Shown: positions 23,775-31,262 of the stretch, in pieces
How the letters are laid out: each line of letters starts with the position of its first letter
Numbering within the stretch: the first letter of the stretch is position 1
Assembly (NCBI GenBank): GCA_903844155.1
Contig: CAIMSU010000086.1
Coordinates: 1 to 35,174 of the forward strand
DNA from: an uncultured Pseudomonadota bacterium
GTDB lineage: Bacteria > Myxococcota_A > UBA796 > SXON01
Length of the DNA: 35,174 nucleotides
Direction of reading: 5' to 3'
Program-made: the position numbers and the translations under genes
The notes under the pieces: model-generated
The model's database searches: none
Seen by the model: only the letters and a program-made list of their open reading frames with translations
Told to the model about the DNA's origin: nothing

Positions 23775-24598
23775 GGCGGAAGGGTAAGCACGGCAGCGGT
23801 CTGCGGGGGCAGCGAGGCGAGCGAGGCCAGCGCCCGCGGCACCTCGTCGCCCTCGACCGGCCCCGAGTGCCCGAACGCGAGCCCGACGATCGGCGCCCCG
23901 GCGAGCCGCGCGGCGAGGCCGGCCACCGACTGGCGGTTCAACGTGGTGTCGTCACTGAACACCCACGGGGCGGTCCGCAGCGTGCCGTCGGCGTTCGCGG
24001 CCAGGGCGTCGCCAAAAAACACGGCTCCTGGCCGCTCGCCGGTCGAGACATCGAACGCCGCGCTGCCGGCGGTGTGGCCGGGGATCGCGTAGGCGCGAAC
24101 CACGAGCGCTCCGACCCGGACGATCTCGCCGTCAGTGAGCGGGTGTCCAACGTGGACGGCCTGCGCCGTCGCGCGGCCGAGGAGGCGCGGGATGGGCCCG
24201 TGCGCGGCCTCTGTCCCCTCGATCAAGCCCACATCGCCGGGCATCGCGTAGACCGTCGCCGCCGGGAAGTTGTGGCAGGCGCCGGTGTGGTCGCGATGGC
24301 CGTGGGTGAGGAAGATCGCCTTGACCGCCGCGCGCGTCAGGCCTTGAGCGGCGAGCTCCGCGTCGATCCGGGCGCCCGCCGTGTCGGCCCCGCAGTCGAT
24401 GAGGACGACGTCGGTGGGCGACGCCGGGAGGACGTAGAGGTTCGCGACCCCGTCGACGAGCAGGCGCCCGCCTCCGAGAAGGTCGGTGCCGTCAACGGCT
24501 GGGCGCAGTCCGACGAAGCCGGAGGCGACGAAACCGAGGGCGCCGAGGAGGACCACGAGGAGGACCGCGAGGGCACGGGCGATGCGCTTTCGAGTCAT
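23771..24598 (-). CDS. Metallo-beta-lactamase-fold hydrolase, membrane-anchored
   Basis: A 275-residue protein with an N-terminal hydrophobic segment (about 9-30) after a basic start, so it is anchored or exported to the periplasm. The dinuclear metal site is complete: LTHGHRDHTG (97-106, His99, His101, Asp103, His104), IPGHTAGSA (172-180, His175), FFGDAL (194-199, Asp197) and a final His in LAFGHSGP. This is the glyoxalase II/lactonase-like branch of the superfamily; the substrate cannot be named. The start is 37 bp after the stop of the second permease gene, and the stop overlaps the lipase-like gene by 4 bp. Confidence 0.85.
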   Translation of the reverse strand: MTRKRIARALAVLLVVLLGALGFVASGFVGLRPAVDGTDLLGGGRLLVDGVANLYVLPASPTDVVLIDCGADTAGARIDAELAAQGLTRAAVKAIFLTHGHRDHTGACHNFPAATVYAMPGDVGLIEGTEAAHGPIPRLLGRATAQAVHVGHPLTDGEIVRVGALVVRAYAIPGHTAGSAAFDVSTGERPGAVFFGDALAANADGTLRTAPWVFSDDTTLNRQSVAGLAARLAGAPIVGLAFGHSGPVEGDEVPRALASLASLPPQTAAVLTLPP

Positions 24599-24635
24599 GC
24601 GGCCTCCGGAGCCGTTGCGAGCGTATCCGGGTCCA

Positions 24636-25877
24636 TCAATCCGACCGCAGCGCCTCGACCGGATCGAGCTGGGACGCGCGCCACGCCGGGTAGATCCCGA
24701 ACGTCAGCCCGATCACGGACGAGAAGACGACGCTCAAGATCAGCGACCACGCCTCGACCTGGAACGGCCAGACCGTCACCCACTTCGTGAGCGCCCACGA
24801 CCCGCCTCCGAGCGTCAGGAGCGCAAGCGCAAGGCCGACAAACGCGCCGCAGAGCGTGATCATCACGGTCTCGGAGATGAACTGCTGCAGGATGTCCGCG
24901 CGCGTGGCGCCAACCGCGCGCCGCAGGCCGATCTCGCGCGTGCGCTCCACGACGGTCACCAGCATGATGTTCATGATGTTGATGCCGCCGACGATCATCG
25001 AGAAGAACGTGGTCAGGTACAGCAACGCCTTGATCGTCTTCATGATCAGGCTCTCGGTGGAACTATCGTTCTCCACACCGGCGAATTCCCAGCTCTTCAC
25101 GGAGCGGTTGCGAAACAGGATCGCGTCGAGCACGCTGCGCGTGGCCAGCGCATAGTCCTTGATCAACCCCTTGAACTCCGACGGCGGCGCGACCTTGACC
25201 ACGATGTTGGACGGCCGGCGGGAGGGGTCGAAGTTGAGCTGGTACGTGCGCTGCGGAAAGAGCACGCGCTGGTTCCAGCTCCACGGCCCGCCTGGGCCCA
25301 TGTCCGCCTTCGCGGCCAGGATCCCGACGACGGTATACGGCTGTCCCTCCACGCGGACCTGGTCGCCCACCACCGGCAGCCCCTCGAACGCCTTTGACCC
25401 CAGGATGACGACCTTGCGCGCCTCGTCAAGCTCACTCTGGGTGAACTCCCGGCCTTTCTCCACGCTCAGGGTGTAGACCCCGAGGGTCTCTGGCCCGACG
25501 CCGATGGTGAACGGGTCGTAGTCCTTCTCCTTGAATCGGGCGTTCCGGTCGCGCATGCCGTAGGTCGCGGTGACGGACGTCCCGGACGACAGCAGCGTGG
25601 AGTCGGCGATCGCCTCCTGGTCGCCGTGCCGCAGCCGCTCGGCGTCCGGGTTGTTCTGCATCACCTCCCAGTCGTTGGACACGGTGATGACGTCGTCGCC
25701 CGTCGCCTCCGCGCTCGTCGACCGCAGGATGCCCTGCCCGACCTCCAGCAGGCTCGCCATGACCACGAGGCTCCACACCCCCACGACGATGCCCGAAACC
25801 GTCAGCAAGAACCGGACTTTTTGCGTCCGGAACAGGTCCAGCGTGGCCCGGAGCGAGGCGATGATGGAGCCGATCAT
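24636..25877 (-). CDS. MacB/FtsX-type ABC permease, second copy
   Basis: A 413-residue inner-membrane permease without its own ATPase domain. TM1 (about 22-42) is followed by a large periplasmic MacB-type core domain (45-270) and an FtsX domain with three membrane segments. The coupling region NIMNIMLVTVVERTREIGLR, followed by RAVGATRADILQQF, is diagnostic. The protein ends with the typical PAWRASQLDPVEALRSD. ATG 25877 was chosen because it starts the family sequence and overlaps the stop of the first permease gene by 4 bp. It differs clearly from the first permease, which suggests a heterodimer comparable to LolC/LolE or YknZ-like arrangements. Confidence 0.9.
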   Translation of the reverse strand: MIGSIIASLRATLDLFRTQKVRFLLTVSGIVVGVWSLVVMASLLEVGQGILRSTSAEATGDDVITVSNDWEVMQNNPDAERLRHGDQEAIADSTLLSSGTSVTATYGMRDRNARFKEKDYDPFTIGVGPETLGVYTLSVEKGREFTQSELDEARKVVILGSKAFEGLPVVGDQVRVEGQPYTVVGILAAKADMGPGGPWSWNQRVLFPQRTYQLNFDPSRRPSNIVVKVAPPSEFKGLIKDYALATRSVLDAILFRNRSVKSWEFAGVENDSSTESLIMKTIKALLYLTTFFSMIVGGINIMNIMLVTVVERTREIGLRRAVGATRADILQQFISETVMITLCGAFVGLALALLTLGGGSWALTKWVTVWPFQVEAWSLILSVVFSSVIGLTFGIYPAWRASQLDPVEALRSD

Positions 25878-27112
25878 ACGCGCCTCAAGCACTCGACAAC
25901 GTCGAGTCGGGCGGCGCGCCAGGCCGGGACGGCACCAAAAAGCAGGCCGATGCCGCTGGTCACGCCCAGCGACATCGCGACGCCAAGCGTGCTGATGGTC
26001 CCCTGCCAGGTGCTCTGGACATGCTGGATCCCGAGGTTCGTGGCCACGGTTACCGCGAGTCCGGCGACAACGCCGACCACCCCGCCCGTCAGCGACAGCG
26101 TGCACGCCTCGATCAGGAACTGCCAGAGGATGTCCGAGCGCGAGGCGCCAAGCGCCTTGCGGATGCCGATCTCCCGGACCCGCTCCGTCACCGAGACCAG
26201 CATGATGTTCATGACGCCGATGCCGCCGGCGAACAGGCTGATGCTGGCGATGAGCGCCACGATCATGTCGAGCACGCGGAAGAACGTGTAGAACTGGTTG
26301 AGGAAGCCGGAGAAGTCGATGGACTGAAAATCCTGGACGCCGTTGTGGTCATTCAGCAGCGTCGCGTTGCCCATGGCCACGCTCGTGGCGTTGTACTGGG
26401 CGTCCGTGGTGAGGGCGACGAAGAACCGGGCTTGCTCGGGCCTTCCGTCGCGCTTCTCGGCGGTGAGCTGGGGGATGAAGACGCTGGTCTCCCAGGAGAA
26501 CCCAAAATGGATCCCCATCATCTCGCGGCGCTCCAGCACGCCCGCCACGACGTAGGGGCGCTGGCCGACGAAGATCGTCTGGCCGACGACGTCGTCGAGG
26601 GTCTTGTCCGGGAAGAGCGACGTGGCGAGGGGCTCGGTCAGCACTGCGACGCGGTGGCGCTCCAGCCCGTCCTCGTCCGTCAGCGCGCGCCCGTGCGCGA
26701 CCTTCCAGTTCAGGATGCCGAGCACGCCGCTGCCGACGCCAACGATGTCGGACTTCTGGCGATTGTCGGCGACCGCCCAGATGGACTCGGTGCCGTAGGT
26801 CGACTCGCCGGCGACGGACGCGATGTACGGGACGGCCTTGAGCGCCGCCAGATCGGCGTCCGTGAAGCCACGGTCGTACCGTGCCTTGTCGCGGGCGGAC
26901 GGCGCAACGTCGTCATTCGGGATCCACAGCACCATCCGCGCGCCGCCGATCTGCTCGATGGCCGCCGACAGCGTCTTCTGGCCGGACTGCGCGAGCGAGA
27001 GCATCACGACGATGGAGAACGCCCCGATCGTCACCGAAAGCATCGTCAGCACCGTGCGGAACAGGTTTCCGCGCAGCGTGCGTAGGGCGAGGAGCGCGGT
27101 CTCGATGATCAC
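25874..27112 (-). CDS. MacB/FtsX-type ABC permease, first copy
   Basis: A 412-residue permease with the same plan as its neighbour: TM1 (about 17-40, FRTVLTMLSVTIGAFSIVV), a periplasmic domain (45-270) and a C-terminal FtsX domain containing MNIMLVSVTERVREIGIRKA and LGASRSDILWQFLIEA. It ends with VPAWRAARLDVVECLRRV. It starts with GTG at 27112, with GAAGG (27120-27124 on the complementary strand) seven bases upstream. It lies 13 bp after the adaptor gene. Such permeases use mechanotransmission: ATP hydrolysis by a separate subunit moves the periplasmic domain to push a substrate through a TolC-type duct or extract a lipoprotein. Confidence 0.9.
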   Translation of the reverse strand: MIIETALLALRTLRGNLFRTVLTMLSVTIGAFSIVVMLSLAQSGQKTLSAAIEQIGGARMVLWIPNDDVAPSARDKARYDRGFTDADLAALKAVPYIASVAGESTYGTESIWAVADNRQKSDIVGVGSGVLGILNWKVAHGRALTDEDGLERHRVAVLTEPLATSLFPDKTLDDVVGQTIFVGQRPYVVAGVLERREMMGIHFGFSWETSVFIPQLTAEKRDGRPEQARFFVALTTDAQYNATSVAMGNATLLNDHNGVQDFQSIDFSGFLNQFYTFFRVLDMIVALIASISLFAGGIGVMNIMLVSVTERVREIGIRKALGASRSDILWQFLIEACTLSLTGGVVGVVAGLAVTVATNLGIQHVQSTWQGTISTLGVAMSLGVTSGIGLLFGAVPAWRAARLDVVECLRRV

Positions 27113-27125
27113 GTCGGGGCCTTCA

Positions 27126-28409
27126 TCAATCCATCTTCGCGCTCATGTCCTTCACCTCGGCCTCTGCGTAGAACTCGTCGCCCTCGTGCAGGCCGCCCGT
27201 GACCTCGACCTCGCGATCGCTGCGGTGCCCCACGGTGATCTGCACCTTCTCCTTGCCTTTCGCGTCAGCCGCGACCGCCTTCTCCGCAGTCGTCTTGTCC
27301 GCGAGCGCCTTCGGGTCCATCGGCTCGCCGACGGGCGCTGGCGCGACCTCCGCCACCTTGTCGGCCCCGCCCGCGGCTGTCGCCGCGTCGTCCGCCTTCT
27401 TCTTGTCGGCGTCGACCTCTGCCTTCGGCTTCACCAGGTAGACGTAGGATTTTCCCTTGTCCTCGAACACCATCTCGGCCGGCAGCTTGACCACGTTCGG
27501 GAACGTGCCGACGTCGATGCGCACCTCAGCCGTCATCCCCGGCTTGATGTTGACCTTGGCCTTGGACGGGTCAACCTCGACTTTTACCGTGAAGACGTCG
27601 ATGCCACGCGTGAGATCGGTGTGTCCGGCGGCCGCGATCTGGCTGACGACGCCCTCGACTTCCTCGCCCGGGTACGCGTCGAGCAGGATGCGCGCGGTCT
27701 GCTTCTCCTTGACCTTGGCGACGTCGACCTGGTTCAGGTCGATCTCGAGGAGCAACGTGTCCATCTGCGCGATCGTGAGCTGGGGGACGCCGTTGACGGT
27801 GGCCGTGATGCCCGCCGTGACGACCTCACCGACCTGCACGTTTCGGACGATGACGACGCCGTCGATGGGTGCCGTGATCTTCGTGTAGCTGAGCTGATCC
27901 TGTGCAGCCTGGAGCTGCACCTGCTGGCTTTCGATGTTGATCTTCGCCAGCTCCACCTCGCGCCGGGCCACGTCGTACTCGGCCGCGGAGATCCCGCGCG
28001 TCGCCAACGCCGCTTCCTTGCGCTGCCGGTCAACCTCGGCGTTCTCGGCCTGCAGTTGCGCCTGTTTGAGCGCCACGCGCGCGAGGGCGACGTTGCGCGC
28101 GTACTCGGTGTCGAGGATCTCGTAGAGCAGATCCCCCTTTTTCACCGCCTGCCCCTCCTTCACGTACACCGCGAGCACCTCGCCCGAGACCTTGGACTTG
28201 ATGTCGACGTTGAAGCTCGGCGTGATCTTGCCGGCCTCCGAGACCACGTCGGTGAGATCGCCACGGGTGACCGTGCGGATCAGGTTCTGGTCGAGCTTTT
28301 CGTCGCCGCCGCCGCCGATGCCGCTGCAGGCGAGGACGGAGACGAGGAGGACGAGCGCTGCGGGGAGCGCCGCGATGGAGGTCGGGCGCCGATGGGTGGC
28401 GGTCGTCAT
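27126..28409 (-). CDS. MacA-like periplasmic adaptor lipoprotein
   Basis: A 427-residue membrane-fusion (adaptor) protein that links an inner-membrane permease to a TolC-type channel. The signal peptide ends VSVLAC (Cys28), so it is a lipoprotein. The lipoyl halves (SGEVLAVYVKEGQAVKKGD, 75-93, and KITAPIDGVVIVRNVQVGEVV, 177-197) flank a coiled-coil hairpin (101-172). A beta-barrel domain (215-305) and a membrane-proximal domain follow. An Ala/Lys/Asp-rich segment of about 58 residues (330-387) interrupts the membrane-proximal domain and is not usual for MacA. Its ATG overlaps the stop of the TolC-like gene by 4 bp. Confidence 0.9.
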   Translation of the reverse strand: MTTATHRRPTSIAALPAALVLLVSVLACSGIGGGGDEKLDQNLIRTVTRGDLTDVVSEAGKITPSFNVDIKSKVSGEVLAVYVKEGQAVKKGDLLYEILDTEYARNVALARVALKQAQLQAENAEVDRQRKEAALATRGISAAEYDVARREVELAKINIESQQVQLQAAQDQLSYTKITAPIDGVVIVRNVQVGEVVTAGITATVNGVPQLTIAQMDTLLLEIDLNQVDVAKVKEKQTARILLDAYPGEEVEGVVSQIAAAGHTDLTRGIDVFTVKVEVDPSKAKVNIKPGMTAEVRIDVGTFPNVVKLPAEMVFEDKGKSYVYLVKPKAEVDADKKKADDAATAAGGADKVAEVAPAPVGEPMDPKALADKTTAEKAVAADAKGKEKVQITVGHRSDREVEVTGGLHEGDEFYAEAEVKDMSAKMD

Positions 28410-29716
28410 GGCGTTCCTGCAGGTTGAATCACGTCAGTTCCGAGTAGCCACCGGAGATCGCACTCCGCAGTGGCGAGCTGCACGCGCAGGCTGGCGCCCT
28501 GGGTGCGGGCCGAGCGAAAAGCCGCTTGCGCGTTGAACAAGTCGAGGATTGCCGCCGAGCCCTGGCCGTAGAGGCCCTGGACGATCTGCAGGTTGTCGCG
28601 GGCGAGCGCGACCTGCGCGTCCACGAGCGGGGCGCGCTCACGAAGCTGGGCGACGTTGGTCGCGGCCTGCCGCAGATCGGCCGCAAGCTGCGCTTTTTCG
28701 CTGTCCGTGCCCCTGTCGACCTGCTCCGCGCGCAGCCGCGCCTCCGCGACGGCGTCCCGCACCTTCCAGAGATTGAAGGGGTTCCAGGTGAGCTGAAGCC
28801 CGACGCTGGCGGTGAGATCGGGGCCGAGGCTGTCGGCCGTCAGCGGCGTGCCCGTGACGCCCGTGCCCGAGGCGGCAGCGCTCGCCGTCCCGGTCAAGCC
28901 GATCTGGGGCAGGGCCGCGCTCTGTGCGGTGCGGACGGCGTCGTCGGCCTCCCGCGCCTCCAGCGCCTGCCGCTTCAATTCCGGTCGCGCGGCGATGGTC
29001 GCCTCGTCCGCGCGCACGGGATCGGCGGAGGGCGCGGGCGGATCGTCCGTGAGCGTGATGGGCCCGCCGTCCAGGTGGAGCAGGCGGATCAGCTCCTCGT
29101 CGGCCTCGGCGAGCGCGGCCTTGTCCTCAACCAGCGCCTCCTGCTGGCTGTAGAGGTCGACCTTGGATCGGTTCACGTCGATCCCCGCCGCCAACCCCGC
29201 GTTCGCCTTGGCGACGATGACGTCGAGCGACTGCTGCGTCAGGTCCAGGCCCTCCTGCGCCGCGGCGATCTGCAGCTCGTAGCCCTTGATGTTCCAGTAT
29301 GCCGTGTACGTCGCCCTGACGAGTGATCGCGCGCTGATCGTCTGGTCCAACGCGGCGATGTCGTTGGCGGCGTCCGCCGAGTCGATCGCCGCGCGGTAGG
29401 CGCCGCCCGCCCAGATCGGCACGCCGACCGTGGCCGTGCCACCCCAGTTGGCGTCCGCGCCCGTGTAGCCGTCCTGCTTCCAGGGCTTGGTGACCCCGAG
29501 ATCCCCGCCGCCCGTCACAGCAAGCTCGGCGGTGAACCGGTCGAGTCGGGCCCGGCGTGCGTCGATGGCCGCGATGGTCTGGCCGAGCTTCGCGCTCGCG
29601 AGATCCGGATTTCGCGCCACCACCAGCGCCAGGGCGTCTGCGAGCGAGAGCGCCTGCGGATCGGCGGCGAGCGCGGGCGAAACGGCGAGGGCCGAGGCGA
29701 GCAGGACACCGATCAT
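28406..29716 (-). CDS. TolC-like outer-membrane efflux channel
   Basis: A 436-residue protein with a cleavable signal peptide ending SPALAADP (about residue 18). It has the two-fold repeated helical pattern of the outer-membrane efflux family: LSLADALALVVARNPDLASA (24-43) opens repeat one, and the same type of helix (AEARLRAEQVDRGTDSEK region) recurs in the second half with LQIVQGLYGQGSAAILDLFN. These proteins form trimers with a periplasmic helical barrel docking on the adaptor. The length fits a minimal TolC. The gene lies between the ATPase and adaptor genes, with 4-bp overlaps on both sides. Confidence 0.9.
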   Translation of the reverse strand: MIGVLLASALAVSPALAADPQALSLADALALVVARNPDLASAKLGQTIAAIDARRARLDRFTAELAVTGGGDLGVTKPWKQDGYTGADANWGGTATVGVPIWAGGAYRAAIDSADAANDIAALDQTISARSLVRATYTAYWNIKGYELQIAAAQEGLDLTQQSLDVIVAKANAGLAAGIDVNRSKVDLYSQQEALVEDKAALAEADEELIRLLHLDGGPITLTDDPPAPSADPVRADEATIAARPELKRQALEAREADDAVRTAQSAALPQIGLTGTASAAASGTGVTGTPLTADSLGPDLTASVGLQLTWNPFNLWKVRDAVAEARLRAEQVDRGTDSEKAQLAADLRQAATNVAQLRERAPLVDAQVALARDNLQIVQGLYGQGSAAILDLFNAQAAFRSARTQGASLRVQLATAECDLRWLLGTDVIQPAGTP

Positions 29717-30441
29717 CGCGCCTCCGCCTGCGTCGTGCGCGCCATGAGCACCTCGCCCGGCGTGCCGTCCGCCACCACCTTCCCATCGCGAACCAACACA
29801 ACCCGACGAGCGCGAGCAGCGACGTCCGGCTCGTGCGTCACCAGCAGGACCGTGAGGCCCGAGGCGTGCAACGTGTCGAGCAACGCCAGGATCTGCCGGG
29901 TCGTGTCCGTGTCCAGCGCGCCCGTGGGCTCATCCGCGAGCAACAGGCGCGGTCGGGTGACGAGCGCGCGCGCGATCGCCACGCGCTGCTGCTGACCGCC
30001 CGAGAGCTGGGTCGGGCGATGCGTGAGCCGGTCGCCCAGCCCGACCTGCTGCAGCGCCTCCGTCGCCCGACGCCGCCGCTCCCCGCTGCCAACCCGTGCG
30101 TAGACCAGCGGCACCTCCACGTTTTCAAGCGCGTTCAGCCGCGGGAGCAGGTTGAAGCTCTGGAAGACGAACCCGATCTTGCGATTCCGCAGGCCGGACA
30201 GCTTGGCATCGCTCATCGCGCTCACCTGCTCGCCGTCGAGCCAGTACTCGCCCTTCGTCGGCCGATCGAGCGCGCCGAGGATGTTCATGAGCGTCGACTT
30301 GCCCGAGCCGGACGTCCCCATGATCGCCGTGAACTCCCCCTCAGCGACCGCCAGCGAGAGATCGTTCAGCGCGTAGAGGGGCTCACCACCCGAGTCATAG
30401 ATCTTCGAAATGTGCTCCGCGGAGAGCAGCGGGCGGTCCAT
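29713..30441 (-). CDS. ABC transporter ATPase (MacB/LolD type)
   Basis: A 242-residue nucleotide-binding subunit. Walker A is MGTSGSGKST (41-50), the Q-loop Gln94 is in GFVFQSFNLLP, the signature is LSGGQQQR (146-153), Walker B is LLLADEPTGALD (166-177) and the switch His is His203. The FVFQSFNLLP and DEPTGALD forms are typical of the LolD/MacB/FtsE group that energises FtsX-type permeases. ATG 30441 gives a standard N-terminus; a GTG at 30501 would add 20 untypical residues. It is the first gene of the exporter operon and overlaps the TolC-like gene by 4 bp. Confidence 0.95.
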   Translation of the reverse strand: MDRPLLSAEHISKIYDSGGEPLYALNDLSLAVAEGEFTAIMGTSGSGKSTLMNILGALDRPTKGEYWLDGEQVSAMSDAKLSGLRNRKIGFVFQSFNLLPRLNALENVEVPLVYARVGSGERRRRATEALQQVGLGDRLTHRPTQLSGGQQQRVAIARALVTRPRLLLADEPTGALDTDTTRQILALLDTLHASGLTVLLVTHEPDVAARARRVVLVRDGKVVADGTPGEVLMARTTQAEAR

Positions 30442-30521
30442 CCGGGGGCTCCGTCGGCGGGGGTTCGCGGCGCAGACCGCGCCGGCCGTGTAGATAGCCA
30501 CGGTTCGGCAGACGGCGACCC

Positions 30522-30537
30522 CGGGGCCTACGCCCCG
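30522..30537. terminator. Small hairpin downstream of the Asp-Thr lipoprotein gene
   Basis: CGGGGC (30522-30527) and GCCCCG (30532-30537) pair around CTAC. It lies between the lipoprotein stop (30581) and the ATPase start (30441) in the 139-bp gap. There is no T-tract on the minus strand, so it may be only a stable stem in a shared transcript or a weak terminator. Confidence 0.3.
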
Positions 30538-30580
30538 AGACGACTCGTCACATCACCGATGCGGGGCACCCGCGGCCGGA

Positions 30581-31201
30581 CTAGCTGCCCGGCGTGAAGT
30601 TGACGCCCGTCAGCGTGTCGCCATCCGAGACGCTGGTCGGGTTGCCCGAGTAGTTCGCGGAGATGCCGGAGGTGTGGCTCCCGTCCGGATCGACGAACAT
30701 CGTGAGGCCGATGCTGGTGGAGGTCCCGATGCCGATGCTGGCCGAGTAGTTGGACGCGACGTTGTTGGACGACGGGCAATCCACCGGGGCGCTCTGGATG
30801 GGAACGGCGCCGTTCGGGTAGTCGGGCGAGCCATCGCCGAGCAGGTCCGCGGCGTCCCAGGTGTTGAGCACGCAGCTCCCGGAGCTGCTCATCGTGCCGG
30901 TGCCCTTGTAGGTGATTGTGCCCGACACCGAGATGCCCGTCGAGGTGGTGTCGGTATCGGTGTCCGTGTCGGTATCGGTGTCCGTGTCGGTGTCCGTATC
31001 GGTATCGGTGTCCGTATCGGTGTCCGAGTCGGTGTCCGTGTCCGTGTCGCCGCCGCCGGAGTCCCCGAGGGCGAGCGGGTAGCAGACGCCGTCGTCCGCG
31101 CGACCCATCGACGGACCGCAGGGTCCGAGGCCCGAGTCAGCGGAGCCGGTGCAGGCAGTGAGCAGGAGAAGGGCGAGCGAGAGGGATGGAAGGGTGTTCA
31201 T
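30581..31201 (-). CDS. Lipoprotein with (Asp-Thr)n stalk
   Basis: A 206-residue lipoprotein. The signal peptide ends LLLLTAC (Cys17). A short Cys-containing segment (18-50) is followed by an almost pure Asp-Thr stalk (52-86) and a C-terminal domain of about 115 residues rich in Ser, Gly, Thr and Asn, predicted beta-sandwich (GTITYKGTGTMSSSG; TSIGLTMFVDPDG). The end LTGVNFTPGS and the domain size recall carbohydrate-binding or carboxypeptidase-regulatory-like folds, but I cannot assign one. It lies upstream of the exporter operon on the same strand with a 139-bp gap. Its TATACT box is six bases from the ATG. Confidence 0.75.
   Translation of the reverse strand: MNTLPSLSLALLLLTACTGSADSGLGPCGPSMGRADDGVCYPLALGDSGGGDTDTDTDSDTDTDTDTDTDTDTDTDTDTDTDTDTTSTGISVSGTITYKGTGTMSSSGSCVLNTWDAADLLGDGSPDYPNGAVPIQSAPVDCPSSNNVASNYSASIGIGTSTSIGLTMFVDPDGSHTSGISANYSGNPTSVSDGDTLTGVNFTPGS
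30944..31048 (-). repeat. Hexanucleotide repeat encoding (Asp-Thr)n
   Basis: About 17 copies of a 6-bp unit (GACACC, GACACG or GATACC on the coding strand) encode the Asp-Thr stalk; one Ser interrupts it. Changes in copy number would keep the frame and only alter stalk length. Confidence 0.9.
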
Positions 31202-31207
31202 CCCGCC

Positions 31208-31213
31208 AGTATA
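31208..31213 (-). promoter_or_regulatory. TATACT -10 box, possible leaderless start
   Basis: On the minus strand TATACT ends six bases before the ATG at 31201. A start site seven bases downstream of the hexamer would coincide with the A of the ATG, giving a leaderless mRNA. No clear -35 is visible about 17 bases upstream. AT-rich sequence (AATTTGTTATACT) is rare in this 70% GC window. Confidence 0.45.
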
Positions 31214-31262
31214 ACAAATTCTCGTCGCGGGGGGAACGCTCGTCTTTTTTTCGTGAACCCTT

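Noticed and set aside
31244-31251. T-tract near the end of the SGNH gene as an intrinsic terminator
   Set aside because: The T-run is on the plus strand, where no gene ends; on the minus strand it is an A-tract with no stable preceding stem.
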